DNA of 64,000 bases from Cryptomeria japonica (lineage: Eukaryota; Streptophyta; Pinopsida; Cupressales; Cupressaceae): NCBI RefSeq assembly GCF_030272615.1, contig NC_081408.1, forward strand, positions 606,041,673-606,105,672, in the 5' to 3' direction. Position numbers and translations under genes: made by a program. This document shows positions 45,524-56,498 of the stretch, piece after piece. Under the pieces are notes generated by a model, which saw nothing but the letters and a program-made list of their open reading frames with translations, was not told the DNA's origin and did no database searches. The stretch's first letter is position 1. Each line of letters begins with the position of its first letter.

Positions 45524-47187
45524 GTTAGGATATCTCCTTTACTAGTATAGACCTATTCACACACAGGATTAAGTTTACTTAGGCATTTTAGTCTTTTGTC
45601 TCACCTCATGTAATGTAAACACATGCACTCCCTTTTGGAGACACCTATTGCATCTTGGCTTTCAACTTGTATGAGAACATGCCACTTTGCTCACAAGTGT
45701 CACACCTATGTAGGGGTTCTCAGTAGTTGTTGCCTACCTTCTCACTTCACTTGCTTGCCTATATATGCAAGACTATTATGTATATTTTAGTTAACTCTTT
45801 GATAATATTCATTTGGTTTTTTCGTGCTAATGGTTTGTGGTTTGGTCTTTGGTTTTAGATTCTAGCTAATTCAAACAATATGTAATTTAATAAGACCAAA
45901 TCATGATAAGGATTATTTACATGGAACCAAAATATGTAAGTGTGATAAGGATCATAATATGTAATTGCAAGATCTATCCAAGATAAAGATAATAAATTTG
46001 GAATCAAAAGATGTAACATGATGTGAATTAAATTATATAATTTTCATAGAATCTAGGTATGATAAGGATCACACACATGTATGAAATCAAAAGATACAAG
46101 CATGATAAAGATCGTGACATGTAATCATATGATCTAAGAATGATAAGGATCATAGAGATAAATTCAAAAGGTGTAAGCATGATAGATATAGCACCATAAG
46201 CAAGGAACATAAGATATATGTTAATTTCATGAACCATGTGTAGCATCGTAAAATAAATTTTTTTTTGTGATAACCAAGGAGGTAATGTGGACATACAAAG
46301 CATAAGAACCCGGTAACATACAAAGAAAAATGAAATATGTAAAAATATAGATGAAAAACATGGAACATAGAAGGACATAAAGAAAAACAAGATATATAGG
46401 AGGCATGGGAATAAAGAAACATAGGCAAGGATATGAGCTCTTATTGTGACACATAAGAGAAGTATACGAGTAATATAGAATTGGAGCATAAAGCATAATA
46501 CAAAAGGTGAAACAAGAATAGAAGATACACACTAATATTGCATGAACAATGTCAAAGGTGAAATAGTAATAAGAGAATATATCAATCATGGCATGAACAA
46601 AAAGATCAAAGTGTAACACACATATAAAATGTATAATCCAATACAATAACATAGTTAAATAAAGCACAACAATGCTCAATGTCTCATGAAACATATTTAG
46701 GGAGATGATCCTCTATAGGTCATCCCCTCTTTTAAAATAACATTCGTATTCTTCTTCCTTAAGTGCATGAGTTGATTATTCAATTACATGCATTTCCTCT
46801 TACTAGGAGTTGGAACTTTTGGTGAATCCAACATTCCTTTATGTTAGGTTTGCTAAAATATAAATAATTAAATTGACTCTAAAATACCCTAGAATGATTT
46901 ATTCAATCCTCATGATAAGTATATTTGTCCTAAGAGTAATGAGATATTATTAACGATTGAGAATGTTCGAATTAATTATAGGATTTAAATAAATTAAATA
47001 AGATACTTAGCTCAATAGTTAATGGTGAAAAAGTGATGTGCCAAGTGCCAAGAACCGATTCACCAATGTTTTAGATTTTCAGGGTTGATCCAGACAAAGA
47101 TATTTGATTTTGTAAATTGGTTATTGCTTCCCTTAATCCGCTTCCATGTAAGTGTAAATAAGACCTATACATGTACATACATTAACT
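45524..47187. other. Intergenic DNA with degenerate repeats, no gene
   Basis: From about 45900 to 46160 a motif like ATGATAAGGATCA plus ATGTAA recurs every 40-60 bp (near 45904, 45936, 46049, 46081, 46140). The minus-strand open frames here (46028-46694) are low-complexity and very hydrophobic with no family likeness. I treat them as chance. Confidence 0.5.
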
Positions 47188-47243
47188 TCAAAGGGGAAAA
47201 GCAAAGAAAAACCCCTTGTGATATTATGAATGAGGCAATGCCT

Positions 47244-47300
<57 letters not shown>

Positions 47301-47601
47301 AGCTCTTTACAATATTGTCATTAAGAAGAAATGAGAGAGGAGACATCTCTTAAATAGAGATGAGGAGAGGAGTTACAAAGTAACTCCCAAATTTATGAAT
47401 GCCACCATTCATAAAATGTGTGTGCCATGTGTCCACAACCTCTTATGGAGGAAATCTAATATTCCTTAATAAAGGAAAATAAAAGAAATGACTTGTCCTC
47501 ACACATGTACTAGAGGACAAATTACATGTAGGAATTCCAAAGGAATATCCTAAACTAAATACAAATAAACCTAAGCTAAGTAAAGATTAAATATTCTAAC
47601 A
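47188..47601 (-). repeat. Copia 3' LTR, truncated at its outer end
   Basis: It matches 53449-53832 with a handful of substitutions. The segment corresponding to 53316-53447 of the other LTR is absent. Confidence 0.88.
47249..47296 (+). repeat. GA microsatellite in the copia 3' LTR
   Basis: About 23 uninterrupted GA units, against about 8 in the other LTR near 53511. It expanded or shrank since insertion, because the two LTRs began identical. Confidence 0.9.
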
Positions 47602-47612
47602 CCCCCCCTTAA
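47602..47612 (-). other. Copia polypurine tract
   Basis: The minus strand reads AAGGGGGGGTG immediately before TGTTAGAATATT, the LTR start. It overlaps the very end of the gag-pol frame. Confidence 0.8.
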
Positions 47613-50600
47613 GCTTTACTTGGGGAGTTTACATCAAACCCTTCAATGGGTTGCAATCCAAGATTTTTACAATGAAATTGGAACTTTTCTTTACAAAGTG
47701 GCTTGGTCAAAATATCTACAACTTGGTCTTTGCCCTTGCAATAGAGGAGTGAAACTTGCTTGTCTTCAATTTGTTCTCTAATAAAGTGGTGTTGGAGAGA
47801 AATGTGTTTTGTCCTTGCATGGAAAACTGGATTTTTAGCCAAGGCAATGGCACTTTGGTTGTCACAATACAATTGAGTTGGTTCGTGTTGAGGTAGACCC
47901 AAATCTTTAAGTAATCTTCTAAGCCACAAGACTTCTTTGGAAGCATTAGTGCATCCTTTGTACTCAGCTTCAGTGGATCCAAGAGAGGTAGATTGTTGCT
48001 TTTTACTATTCCAAGAAATTGCTCCTGATCCAACAAAAAAACAATAACCACAAGTAGATTTCCCATCATTGGGATCTCCACCTAGATCGGAATCAGTAAA
48101 ACCTTTTAAAGTAAAATCAGAATTTACATCATAAAACAAACCTACATTAATAGTTCCTTTAATATATCTTAAAATTCTCTTAGCAACTTTAAAGTGTGTT
48201 TGTTGAGGTTTGGACATGAATCTTGAAACCAAACCAACACTATAAGCAATATCCGGCCTAGTAAGAGTTAAATAATTCAAACTTCCAACTAATTGTCTAT
48301 ACAAAGTAGGATCAACAAGAGGAGTTTGCATATCAAGCATTAACTTAGTGCCTAATTCAATAGGAATTGAAACATGATGAGCATCATTCATTTTAAACTT
48401 ATCTATGAGATCTTGAGCATATTTACTTTGAGATAAGAAAATTCCTTTAGAGGTTTGCCAAATTTGCATTCCTAAGAAATAATGTAAAAGACCTAAATCA
48501 GTCATTTGAAATTTTTGATTAAGTTGAAACTTAATATCAGAAATCAAAGTATTGGAACTTGAAGTAAGAATCAAATCATCTACATACAAGATAATAATGA
48601 TAATATCATCTTCACTGTGTTTTATATACAAGTTAGGATCATTTTTACTTCTAATAAAGCCTTGAGAAAGAAAGAATGCATTAATCTTTGAATACCACTC
48701 CCTAGGAGATTGCTTTAATCCATAAATTGATTTCTTTAATTTACAAACTAAGTGTGCATTACCTTCTTTAATAAAACCAGGAGGTTGAGACATATAAATT
48801 TCCTCATGTAAATCACCATTAAGAAAAGCACTTTTAACATCCATTTGGTGAATAGGCCAATTCATTCTAGAAGCTAAAGCAAGCACAAGTTTAATTGTAG
48901 GCATTTTAGCAACAGGAGCAAAAGTTTCAGTATAATCTAAGCCTTCAATTTGAGAAAAACCTCTAGCAACTAATCTAGCTTTAAATTTACTAACTTGATT
49001 ATTAGCATTCAATTTAGTTTTATAAAGCCACTTGCAAGAAACAAGATTTTTACCATGAGGCAAGGGAACTAAATCCCAAGTTTGGTTAGAAGTTAAAGTA
49101 TCATATTCTTCCTTCATTGCTTTTTGCCAATGTGGTTGATTTTTAGCTTGATCAAATGTTTTAGGATCATTAGAATTCATAATAGTAGTCATTAAAGCAT
49201 AATTACAATAATTAACTCTTCTAGCTTGAAGTCTATCCATTCTAGCTAAGTATTCATCACTATCTTGAATTAAAGATTTAAACCATTTAGGTCTTCTTTT
49301 AGAAGTAATGGATTCATCACTAGAAGAAGAGTCATGAGGAGTAGAGTTATTATTATCATCATCACTATCACTAGAAGGAATAGAAAGAGATGCATTAGGA
49401 GTAGGGTTAAGAGAAGGAGGTTGGTCCTCCACAAGCACAACTTTGCTTTGAGCAAGTTCATCATCCTCTACTTTAGAACAATCATGAATGCCTTTTTCTG
49501 CAATACAAACATCTCTTGCAACTTTTACCTTGTTAGTAATAGGATTGTAAACTCTATAACCTTTAGTATTTTCATCATAACCAACAAAAATAAAAGGAGA
49601 AGATTTAGCATCTAATTTTTTTCTTTTCTCCTTAGGTTTGTGAACATAAGCTATGGAACCAAAAATTCTTAAATTCTGCAAATTAGGCTTTCTACCAGAC
49701 CAAGCTTCTTCAGGAGTTTTATCCTTTAAGGCTTTGGTAGGTGTTCTATTAATTAAATAAGTTGCACAAGCCATAGCTTCAGCCCAAAACTTGTAATCCA
49801 TATTTTTTGCATGCAATAAACATCTAGCCATTTCAACAATTGTCCTATGCTTCCGTTCTGCCACACCATTTTGTTGTGGTGTATAAGGAATGGTAAGTTC
49901 ATGTTTAATTCCAAAAGATTTCAAATAAGCATTAAATGCATTATTGACATATTCTCTTCCATTGTTAGTACGAAGAATCTTAATTTTAGAACCAGATTGC
50001 CTTTCTACAAACATATGAAATTCAGTAAACACATCAAGCACTTGATCCTTACTATGAAGGAAATATATCCATGTTCTCCTTGAAAAATCATCAACAAAGG
50101 TAAGAGCATACCTTGAACCTTGGATGGAGGGATTCTCCATGGGACCCAAGAGATCACTATGAACTAGATGCAATTTAGTATATGCCCTCCAAGATTGACC
50201 ATGAGGAAAGGGTTCCATATGCATCTTACCACTCATGCAACCATTGCAAACAATTTGAGAAGGAACAATACTAGGCAATCCATCAACCATATTTTCTTTT
50301 TGCATCAATGAAATATAATCAGAATTGAGATGGCCAAGTCTATCATGCCATATAGTAAAATCAACAGTAGTAAGCAAAGAATACTTTGGAGGAGCAAATT
50401 CATAGAACTTGAATAAGTTATCACTATCCATTTTAGCAGTAGCAATAACATGATTAGTGTTTGGATCAATGATATAACATATGCCCCTATAAAAGTTAAT
50501 CTTATAATCTTGACAAAGTTTAGGAACTGAAATCAAATTTGATTTTAATTCAGGAACATAAAGAACATCATGTAATTTCCCATTAGGAACATTCACATCA

Positions 50601-51739
50601 CCAATAGCTTCAACTTTACAACTATGATTATTAGCTAATTGAACATGAATATTAGAAGTATCGGGATGCAAAGATTCAAAACATTCTTTATGAGAAGTAA
50701 CATGTTGAGATGCACCAGAATCAATAATCCACTCAAGTGGTTGAGAAACATTATAAGTACATGTAAATGCATGACGAGATGAATTACCATTATTATTACC
50801 TTTCTTATAATGAGGTTTATGTTGATTATTTTGATTATTTTGATTCATGGGCTTTTTACCATTTTGTTTCTTAAAACAATTATTAGTAAGATGTCCATCT
50901 TTCCCACAATATGTGCAATGGGGTCTTGTTTGAGAATTAATCCTTTGATTATTGTACGTATTATTATGATTATTATTATGAGAATTGTTATGATAGGATT
51001 TAGAATGAGATTGATAATTAGAAGATTTGTGATTATTATTATGATTATTATTATTATGATTATGATTATTATTATTGGATCTAAAATTATTATTATGATT
51101 TTGATTTTTAGACATAAAAGCATGTTCACTACTTTTAAGAGTACCAAATTGAATTAATTTAGCTTCCTCTAGACGCAATAAATTATGAAAAATATCATAA
51201 GTTAATTGAGTAGCTAAGCTAGGAATAACAAGTTGAGCATGAATATTCGTAATAAATTGTTGAAATTGACGAGGAAGACATTTTTTAAGAATAAGATGAA
51301 TTAAACGTAAATCAGCTAGAGTAACTCCTAAACTAGTTAATTGACTATTAACAGAATCAAACTTTAATAAGAATTCATCCATAGTTTTAAAATCCGTATA
51401 CCTTAGATCTTCAAGTTGATCTTGAAGCTGAATTTTTCGGGATTCATTTGAGCTATCATAAGTTGTTTTTAAAATTTCCCAAGCTTCATGCGCTTTTGTA
51501 CAATTTCCAATTAAAACATACAAATCAGGAACCATTGAAATACCAATTAAACCAAGTGCTTCCTCATTTTGAGCCTTCCATCTATCTTGGTCGGCTTGAG
51601 GAGCAGTTGTAGCGGGCTCAAAGGTTTTATCAGTTGCAACATTCAAAAGATGCTTGAAACGAAAAATAAAAGAAATATGTGTTTTCCATGAATGATAATT
51701 AGAACTATTTAATTTAATTTCCGGAATTAATGTAGACAT
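47609..51739 (-). CDS. Copia gag-pol polyprotein, 1,376 residues, uninterrupted
   Basis: ATG 51739 (MSTLIPEIKLNSSNYHSW) to stop 47609. Order: gag with the UBN2-like block; an Asn/His-rich linker of about 70 residues; a CCHC knuckle CTYCGKDGHLTNNC; protease with IDSGAS; a GAG-pre-integrase block with HDRLGHLN and CNGCMSGK; integrase core with HSDLLGP and an ERKHRT block; RT with KARLVARGFSQ, MDVKSAFLNGDL and YVDDLIL; RNase H with STEAEYKGC and DNQSAIALAKNPVFHARTKH. The length is normal for the family. The one odd residue is Asn592 (codon 49966-49964): RTNNG replaces the usual DNG, 35 residues before Glu628, so the second catalytic Asp of integrase is lost. The next residues read GREY where GGEY is usual. 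Confidence 0.95.
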   Translation of the reverse strand: MSTLIPEIKLNSSNYHSWKTHISFIFRFKHLLNVATDKTFEPATTAPQADQDRWKAQNEEALGLIGISMVPDLYVLIGNCTKAHEAWEILKTTYDSSNESRKIQLQDQLEDLRYTDFKTMDEFLLKFDSVNSQLTSLGVTLADLRLIHLILKKCLPRQFQQFITNIHAQLVIPSLATQLTYDIFHNLLRLEEAKLIQFGTLKSSEHAFMSKNQNHNNNFRSNNNNHNHNNNNHNNNHKSSNYQSHSKSYHNNSHNNNHNNTYNNQRINSQTRPHCTYCGKDGHLTNNCFKKQNGKKPMNQNNQNNQHKPHYKKGNNNGNSSRHAFTCTYNVSQPLEWIIDSGASQHVTSHKECFESLHPDTSNIHVQLANNHSCKVEAIGDVNVPNGKLHDVLYVPELKSNLISVPKLCQDYKINFYRGICYIIDPNTNHVIATAKMDSDNLFKFYEFAPPKYSLLTTVDFTIWHDRLGHLNSDYISLMQKENMVDGLPSIVPSQIVCNGCMSGKMHMEPFPHGQSWRAYTKLHLVHSDLLGPMENPSIQGSRYALTFVDDFSRRTWIYFLHSKDQVLDVFTEFHMFVERQSGSKIKILRTNNGREYVNNAFNAYLKSFGIKHELTIPYTPQQNGVAERKHRTIVEMARCLLHAKNMDYKFWAEAMACATYLINRTPTKALKDKTPEEAWSGRKPNLQNLRIFGSIAYVHKPKEKRKKLDAKSSPFIFVGYDENTKGYRVYNPITNKVKVARDVCIAEKGIHDCSKVEDDELAQSKVVLVEDQPPSLNPTPNASLSIPSSDSDDDNNNSTPHDSSSSDESITSKRRPKWFKSLIQDSDEYLARMDRLQARRVNYCNYALMTTIMNSNDPKTFDQAKNQPHWQKAMKEEYDTLTSNQTWDLVPLPHGKNLVSCKWLYKTKLNANNQVSKFKARLVARGFSQIEGLDYTETFAPVAKMPTIKLVLALASRMNWPIHQMDVKSAFLNGDLHEEIYMSQPPGFIKEGNAHLVCKLKKSIYGLKQSPREWYSKINAFFLSQGFIRSKNDPNLYIKHSEDDIIIIILYVDDLILTSSSNTLISDIKFQLNQKFQMTDLGLLHYFLGMQIWQTSKGIFLSQSKYAQDLIDKFKMNDAHHVSIPIELGTKLMLDMQTPLVDPTLYRQLVGSLNYLTLTRPDIAYSVGLVSRFMSKPQQTHFKVAKRILRYIKGTINVGLFYDVNSDFTLKGFTDSDLGGDPNDGKSTCGYCFFVGSGAISWNSKKQQSTSLGSTEAEYKGCTNASKEVLWLRRLLKDLGLPQHEPTQLYCDNQSAIALAKNPVFHARTKHISLQHHFIREQIEDKQVSLLYCKGKDQVVDILTKPLCKEKFQFHCKNLGLQPIEGFDVNSPSKA

Positions 51740-51779
51740 AGTTGCAAAAAAAAATTAGAAAAAATACCCCTTTTGATTA

Positions 51780-53300
51780 AAATATGAAAAAATAATCTCT
51801 TTGATTAAAATCAAACCAAATTTCAAGAATAACAATTAACAAATAACAAATAACTAAATTAAATTTTTATATATTAAGAATCGTTATTTTTAAAATTTTA
51901 ATAACAAAATAAATTTAAAAAACTTTAAATTTTGATTAAACAAACTAAATCTTTATTAATAATAAAGTAAAACAATTTTATATAAAAAAACTTTATTAAA
52001 TACTTAATATTTAAAAGTTTTTCAAACTTTTCAATGTAAATTTCATAAAGTTCTTAAATATAACTTTTGAAACATATGTAAACTTTATAAACTTTTGAAT
52101 CGTATAAAAAGAATCTTAAGCTCCTTATAAAGTTTTCTTATAATATGAAAGCTCAGAACTTTTTAAACTTCTTTTAAACTGGAAGATATTTGCATGATAT
52201 TTAAATATTAATAAAATGTAAGGATAGATAAACTGTTGCAATCATAACAAGAGCATAGGCAAAATGACAGGGGATGAATTTAGTTTGCCAAAAATAGTTA
52301 CAAAGATTACTATGCCAATTGATATAAAATGTAGCAAACAGCTGGCAGGAGAAAAACTTATAATAGAAAATAAGAGCCAAAGAAAATGAGTTAGAGGAGA
52401 ATGATGCACACTAGCAGAGGTACACAGAGAGCATAGATAAAAAAAAATGATTCGCAGCTGAGAGTGAGGCAATAAGAAATCAGAAATTCTCACCAAACTT
52501 TAACTTATCCTTGTAGATAAGAGTAACAAAAAAGAAGATAGGGGACACACAGGCAAGACATAAATTATAGTTCCAAATTGTATATTGTAATAAGTTTTAT
52601 TTTAAGTCAAACAGAATTATTATGAAAGGAAATACAAAACAATATTAAACATCTGTTAACAAAAATCTGCAATACAAAATACTGGAATAAAAAATACAAA
52701 AGATGTTAAACTCAGAATGATTTAGACAGAGCAAGCAGAAATTATAGAATATTAAACTTCTGGAATAAAAAACTGGCAATACACAAAACTAGAGAAAATA
52801 ATATGAAAAACACAGATAGTTATAATACAGAGATCAATATGAATTTTTTTTTAACAAAATCCTGCAGACACAATAAATGTTAAAACCTGCAAACAAATCA
52901 GAGATGTAATGTAATAATAAATCAGATTTGGCAGCAAGCCGACCAAACAGATTAAGGAGGTTGAGTTTGGCGGTAAACCTTCCAAACTATTCACACTAAA
53001 AAAAACCAGAAACTTTGGCGGCAAGCCTTCCAAAGACACAAATTTAAACTAGAAAGAAGAAACTTTGGCGGCAAGCCTTCCAAAGCCCTTTTTTTTAATA
53101 AAAAAACTAGAATAGAAGATTAAACCTGGAGGCAAACTTGTTAACAAGTTTGAAAAAAAATTTAAAATCTGAAATAAAAAACCTGCACAGTAGAAAATAT
53201 TAGAGAAAGAACTTCTTCTCCTCTCAAGAATGCCTCCAAGAAGGTGAACTCCACAGAATGGTAACCTTCATCAATGTCAACTTAAAACAAGGATTAGAAA
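51780..53300 (-). other. Copia leader between PBS and gag, no gene
   Basis: A long AT-rich leader of about 1.5 kb. A GGCGGCAAGCCTTCCAAA-type block is repeated with variation near 52930, 52970, 53020 and 53070. It contains no coding sequence that I can support. Confidence 0.6.
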
Positions 53301-53301
53301 C

Positions 53302-53315
53302 CTGCTTTGATACCA
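53302..53315 (-). other. Copia primer-binding site
   Basis: The minus strand reads TGGTATCAAAGCAG right after the 5' LTR end. This is the usual initiator-Met tRNA complement of copia elements (TGGTATCAGAGC) with one change. Confidence 0.85.
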
Positions 53316-53832
53316 TGAAAGGAAATACAAGAGCAAGGAAAGAAAAATAAAATCCAAGAAAGTTTATTGATGAAGTAAATGTTACCAAGAGAAATGCAAA
53401 AACCTTGGAGCAATCACCCAAATGTGAAGAAGGAGGCACAAGAACTTTTGAAAGGGGAAAAGCAAAGAAAAACCCCTTGTGATATTATGAATGAGGCAAT
53501 GCCTAAAATGAGAGAGAGAGAGAGAGCAAGAAGCTCTTTACAATATTGTCATTAAGAAGAAATGAGAGAGGAGACATCTCTTAAATAGAGATGAGGAGAG
53601 GAGTTACAAAGTAACTCCCAAATCTATGAATGCCGCCATTCATAAAATGTGTGTGCCATGTGTCCACATCCTCTTATGGAGGAAATCTAATATTCCTTAA
53701 TAAAGGAAAATAAAAGAAATGACTTGTCCTCACACATGTACTAGAGGACAAATTACATGTAGGAATTCCAAAGGAATATCCTAAACTAAATACAAATAAA
53801 CCTAAGCTAAGTAAAGATTAAATATTCTAACA
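53316..53832 (-). repeat. Copia 5' LTR, complete
   Basis: It starts TGTTAGAATATTTAATC and ends TTTGTATTTCCTTTCA on the minus strand, 517 bp. It includes a short AG microsatellite near 53511-53526. Confidence 0.9.
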
Positions 53833-56498
53833 ACATGGACCTTAATTGATTTGAGAAAATCTGAACTAGTGGTAGGTGGCTTGTTGTAATTCACTCGCCT
53901 TACATTCTAATGTTTGCTTGTTGTAAGGAAGATGGTGTTCACACATTTGGATAATTTGTTAGATTGTGAGGGTCATGCCATCCTTAGTTAGATCTTTAAT
54001 AGACTAGCTTTATGACTTTGAGTGAAATGATTGAGGATAACATGCTAACACGCAATGATCCTATATTAATGTGCTATGGTGTAAATGCTACTAGATTTTG
54101 TTATTCTCCAAAACATGAAACTCCATATGTGCTCAATGAGAATGCCCTTGGATGTCCTAGATGATTTTCAATTAGTGTGTTCTTAAATATAACAAACAAG
54201 GGCACAAATTAACATGACAAGTGCTAAGTTGGCTCACAATGACTAGCGAGATAATTTATAAATTTGAATTTTGAATTTAAAAAATGGAAGGTTGAAATTG
54301 TTACAAGTGCGGTTGTCATTGCACCAAAAGATTGACCTGTTAATGCCCAATACAACCACTAGACTTATAGAATCCATAGGAGGCGGCGCAAGTGAGGGGT
54401 TTGAACCCGTGACCAAGCTTTGATATCACTTGTTACAAGTGAGGTTGTCGGTGCACCAAAAGATCGACCTGTTAATGCCCGATACAACCACTAGACTTAT
54501 AGAATCCACATGAAGCGGTTAAGCCATGTCACAAACCTAAGCACAGCACTGCACAACACAAGGAGACCAAGGGTACACACCTTGCAACATAAATCAATGC
54601 CAATGGAAGTGACTTGGACTAAGTCTACACCCAAGAGTCTAATCCAAAGTGACAAATAACGGGTCTATAGATTAAGGATATAAATTTGAAGATTAGTAAT
54701 TAAAGATATCGAAATCTAAGATATCATGAATCGATTTCATGTGCAACACCACTTATAAACTAATTAACACATTTACAACTCTATAATCAAAACAAACTTT
54801 AAAAGAACATAAATATATAATTTTTACCATTAGAAATTTTCAATCAAATATTATAATACAAAATCCAAATCAAATCAATTTTCATTCAAAACTAATATCA
54901 TCCTAACTTGCATTCCCTAAAGGCAACTTACATAAGATAGAACCCATGTAATGAATGCATCTATACATTACAGTGCAAAATCCAAACCCCAAAGCAACCG
55001 TCTTTATTGACTCAAATATCAACCTAATTAATATGCCCAAAGGCTACATATATATTCTCTGAATCATGAATAGTTATAACATACTATCATGATTCAGCTA
55101 CACATATATATATCAAACTGTAATTGAATCCATTATTCTCCTAGAATGCATGCACGCAGCTTTCAAAGACTCCCCAAACCCAATAGACACCTCTATAAAT
55201 GAAGGTGACAATTTGCTCAGCCTTGTATTTGGCTGTATTTATTCTAGTCCCTTGTACACCAAACTGAAAGCAACAAACAAAACATAAGTATGCCTTTTAA
55301 GATTTAAACATTTGCAGATTGCCTGTAAACCCTGTTGGAGACAACTTACTTCCATGCATAGACTTTACCAAAAGGCCTGTGGAAATTATTCACAGTGATC
55401 ATCAACGAATTGATTTGCACCACCTTGAGAAAATTTCTCTATCATCTTCTCCTGGGTCACTAATATAGATGAATGCCAGATTCATCCAGCTCAATCTCTC
55501 CTCTAAAAATTAAGATAGCAGTTACAGCACACTAATGGAGGAATTGAATCATGACAGCCAACAGGCTGCAACTTACAAACCATTGAGGCTGGTAAGATTT
55601 CCTCCTACATTAATTCCATAGAGAACCAATTCTTGGAAAACAGCCCTCTAATGCCTTTTCAGATGGATTTGAACCAATCTGAGGAACACCCACAAAACTT
55701 AGAACAAACAAAATTCTGCAGCATCTTTTGCATCTTGAACCTTCCTTGTTTCCATACCGAGAAGAAACAAAAATCTGCAGCATCTAAAGTATCTTGAATC
55801 TTTCTTGTTTCCAATCCCATGCATGCTTAAAAATAATATGCATGGGATGACTGTGTTAATCTACATTGAAGTGAAAAAAGGCTAATGTTGCTACTTCTAT
55901 TTGCCTGGCTATACTCTTGAAGAATTTCAGTGCACCTGTTTGTCTTGCAAGGTTTGTAAAAATACAATGCAAGACATGGATGGGCATATTTACATCCTAA
56001 TTGATATTTTACATGTTGTGATGTTTGATCTCGCAGTTGTCCAACCACAATAAAAGACCCTTCTGTTACCTAGGCCAGTTGCTCTGTTCACAAGCTTAGC
56101 TCTGTTATACTGAAGAAGCCATCCTGTGTAGAATAAAAAGTGTTAGAAGTTAGTACTAAGAGATATAAGCTCCTGATTTGTTATGAAGAGAAAGCAAACA
56201 TATTTGAATATCTAAGTAATGTGCATGAGTTTCTGAAAATAACTGTGTTTTTTTTAATCAATGTTTTGGATTGCATTCGACAATCCATCATCAGAAAAGG
56301 AATAGTGAAAAAATGGATTGCAAACAAAGACTAAAAAGAAAAAGGGTTGGTAAGGGTGGAAGGGTTGGTGAGGGTGGAAGCGTTTGAGATAAAAGGAAAA
56401 AGACAGAAATATAATATCTAGGTTTCTAACATACCTGGAAAACCTTGAACAACAGACAATTAACCTACATTACTGAAAAGGAAATAAGAATATATCGA
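53833..56498. other. Region 3' of the NAC gene, no second gene seen
   Basis: Mostly AT-rich. It contains the duplicated repeat at 54299-54517 and a 57-bp tandem pair near 55711-55813 (CTGCAGCATCT...CTTGTTTCCA). The part next to 56498 may be the NAC 3' untranslated region. Confidence 0.5.
54299..54517. repeat. Tandemly duplicated repeat with tRNA-like B box
   Basis: A unit beginning GTTACAAGTG(C/A)GGTTGTC and containing TGCACCAAAAGAT, GACCTGTTAATGCCC and ACAACCACTAGACTTATAGA occurs at 54299 and 54430. Between them GGGGTTTGAACCCGTGACC resembles a tRNA B box, and TGATATCA resembles a primer-binding site on the minus strand. It could be a TRIM or SINE relic. Confidence 0.45.

Larger units (their letters stand above)
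47188..53832 (-). mobile_element. Ty1/copia retrotransposon, nearly complete and young
   Basis: On the minus strand it reads 5' LTR (53832-53316), primer-binding site, leader, one long gag-pol frame, polypurine tract, 3' LTR (47601-47188). RNase H comes last and integrase precedes RT, the copia order. The LTRs are almost identical where they overlap apart from a GA microsatellite, so insertion was recent. The outer ~130 bp of the 3' LTR are missing. The base run ACATG follows the 5' LTR on the + strand (53833) and also occurs at 47169-47173 on the other side, a possible target duplication. Confidence 0.92.

Noticed and set aside
46028-46694. Overlapping 92-155-codon minus-strand hydrophobic open frames
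   Set aside because: The composition follows AT-rich degenerate repeats; codon content is low-complexity with no domain.
50810-51157. Ile/Met-rich open frames on both strands
   Set aside because: They are shadows of the Asn/His-rich linker of the copia gag (AAT/CAT repeats).
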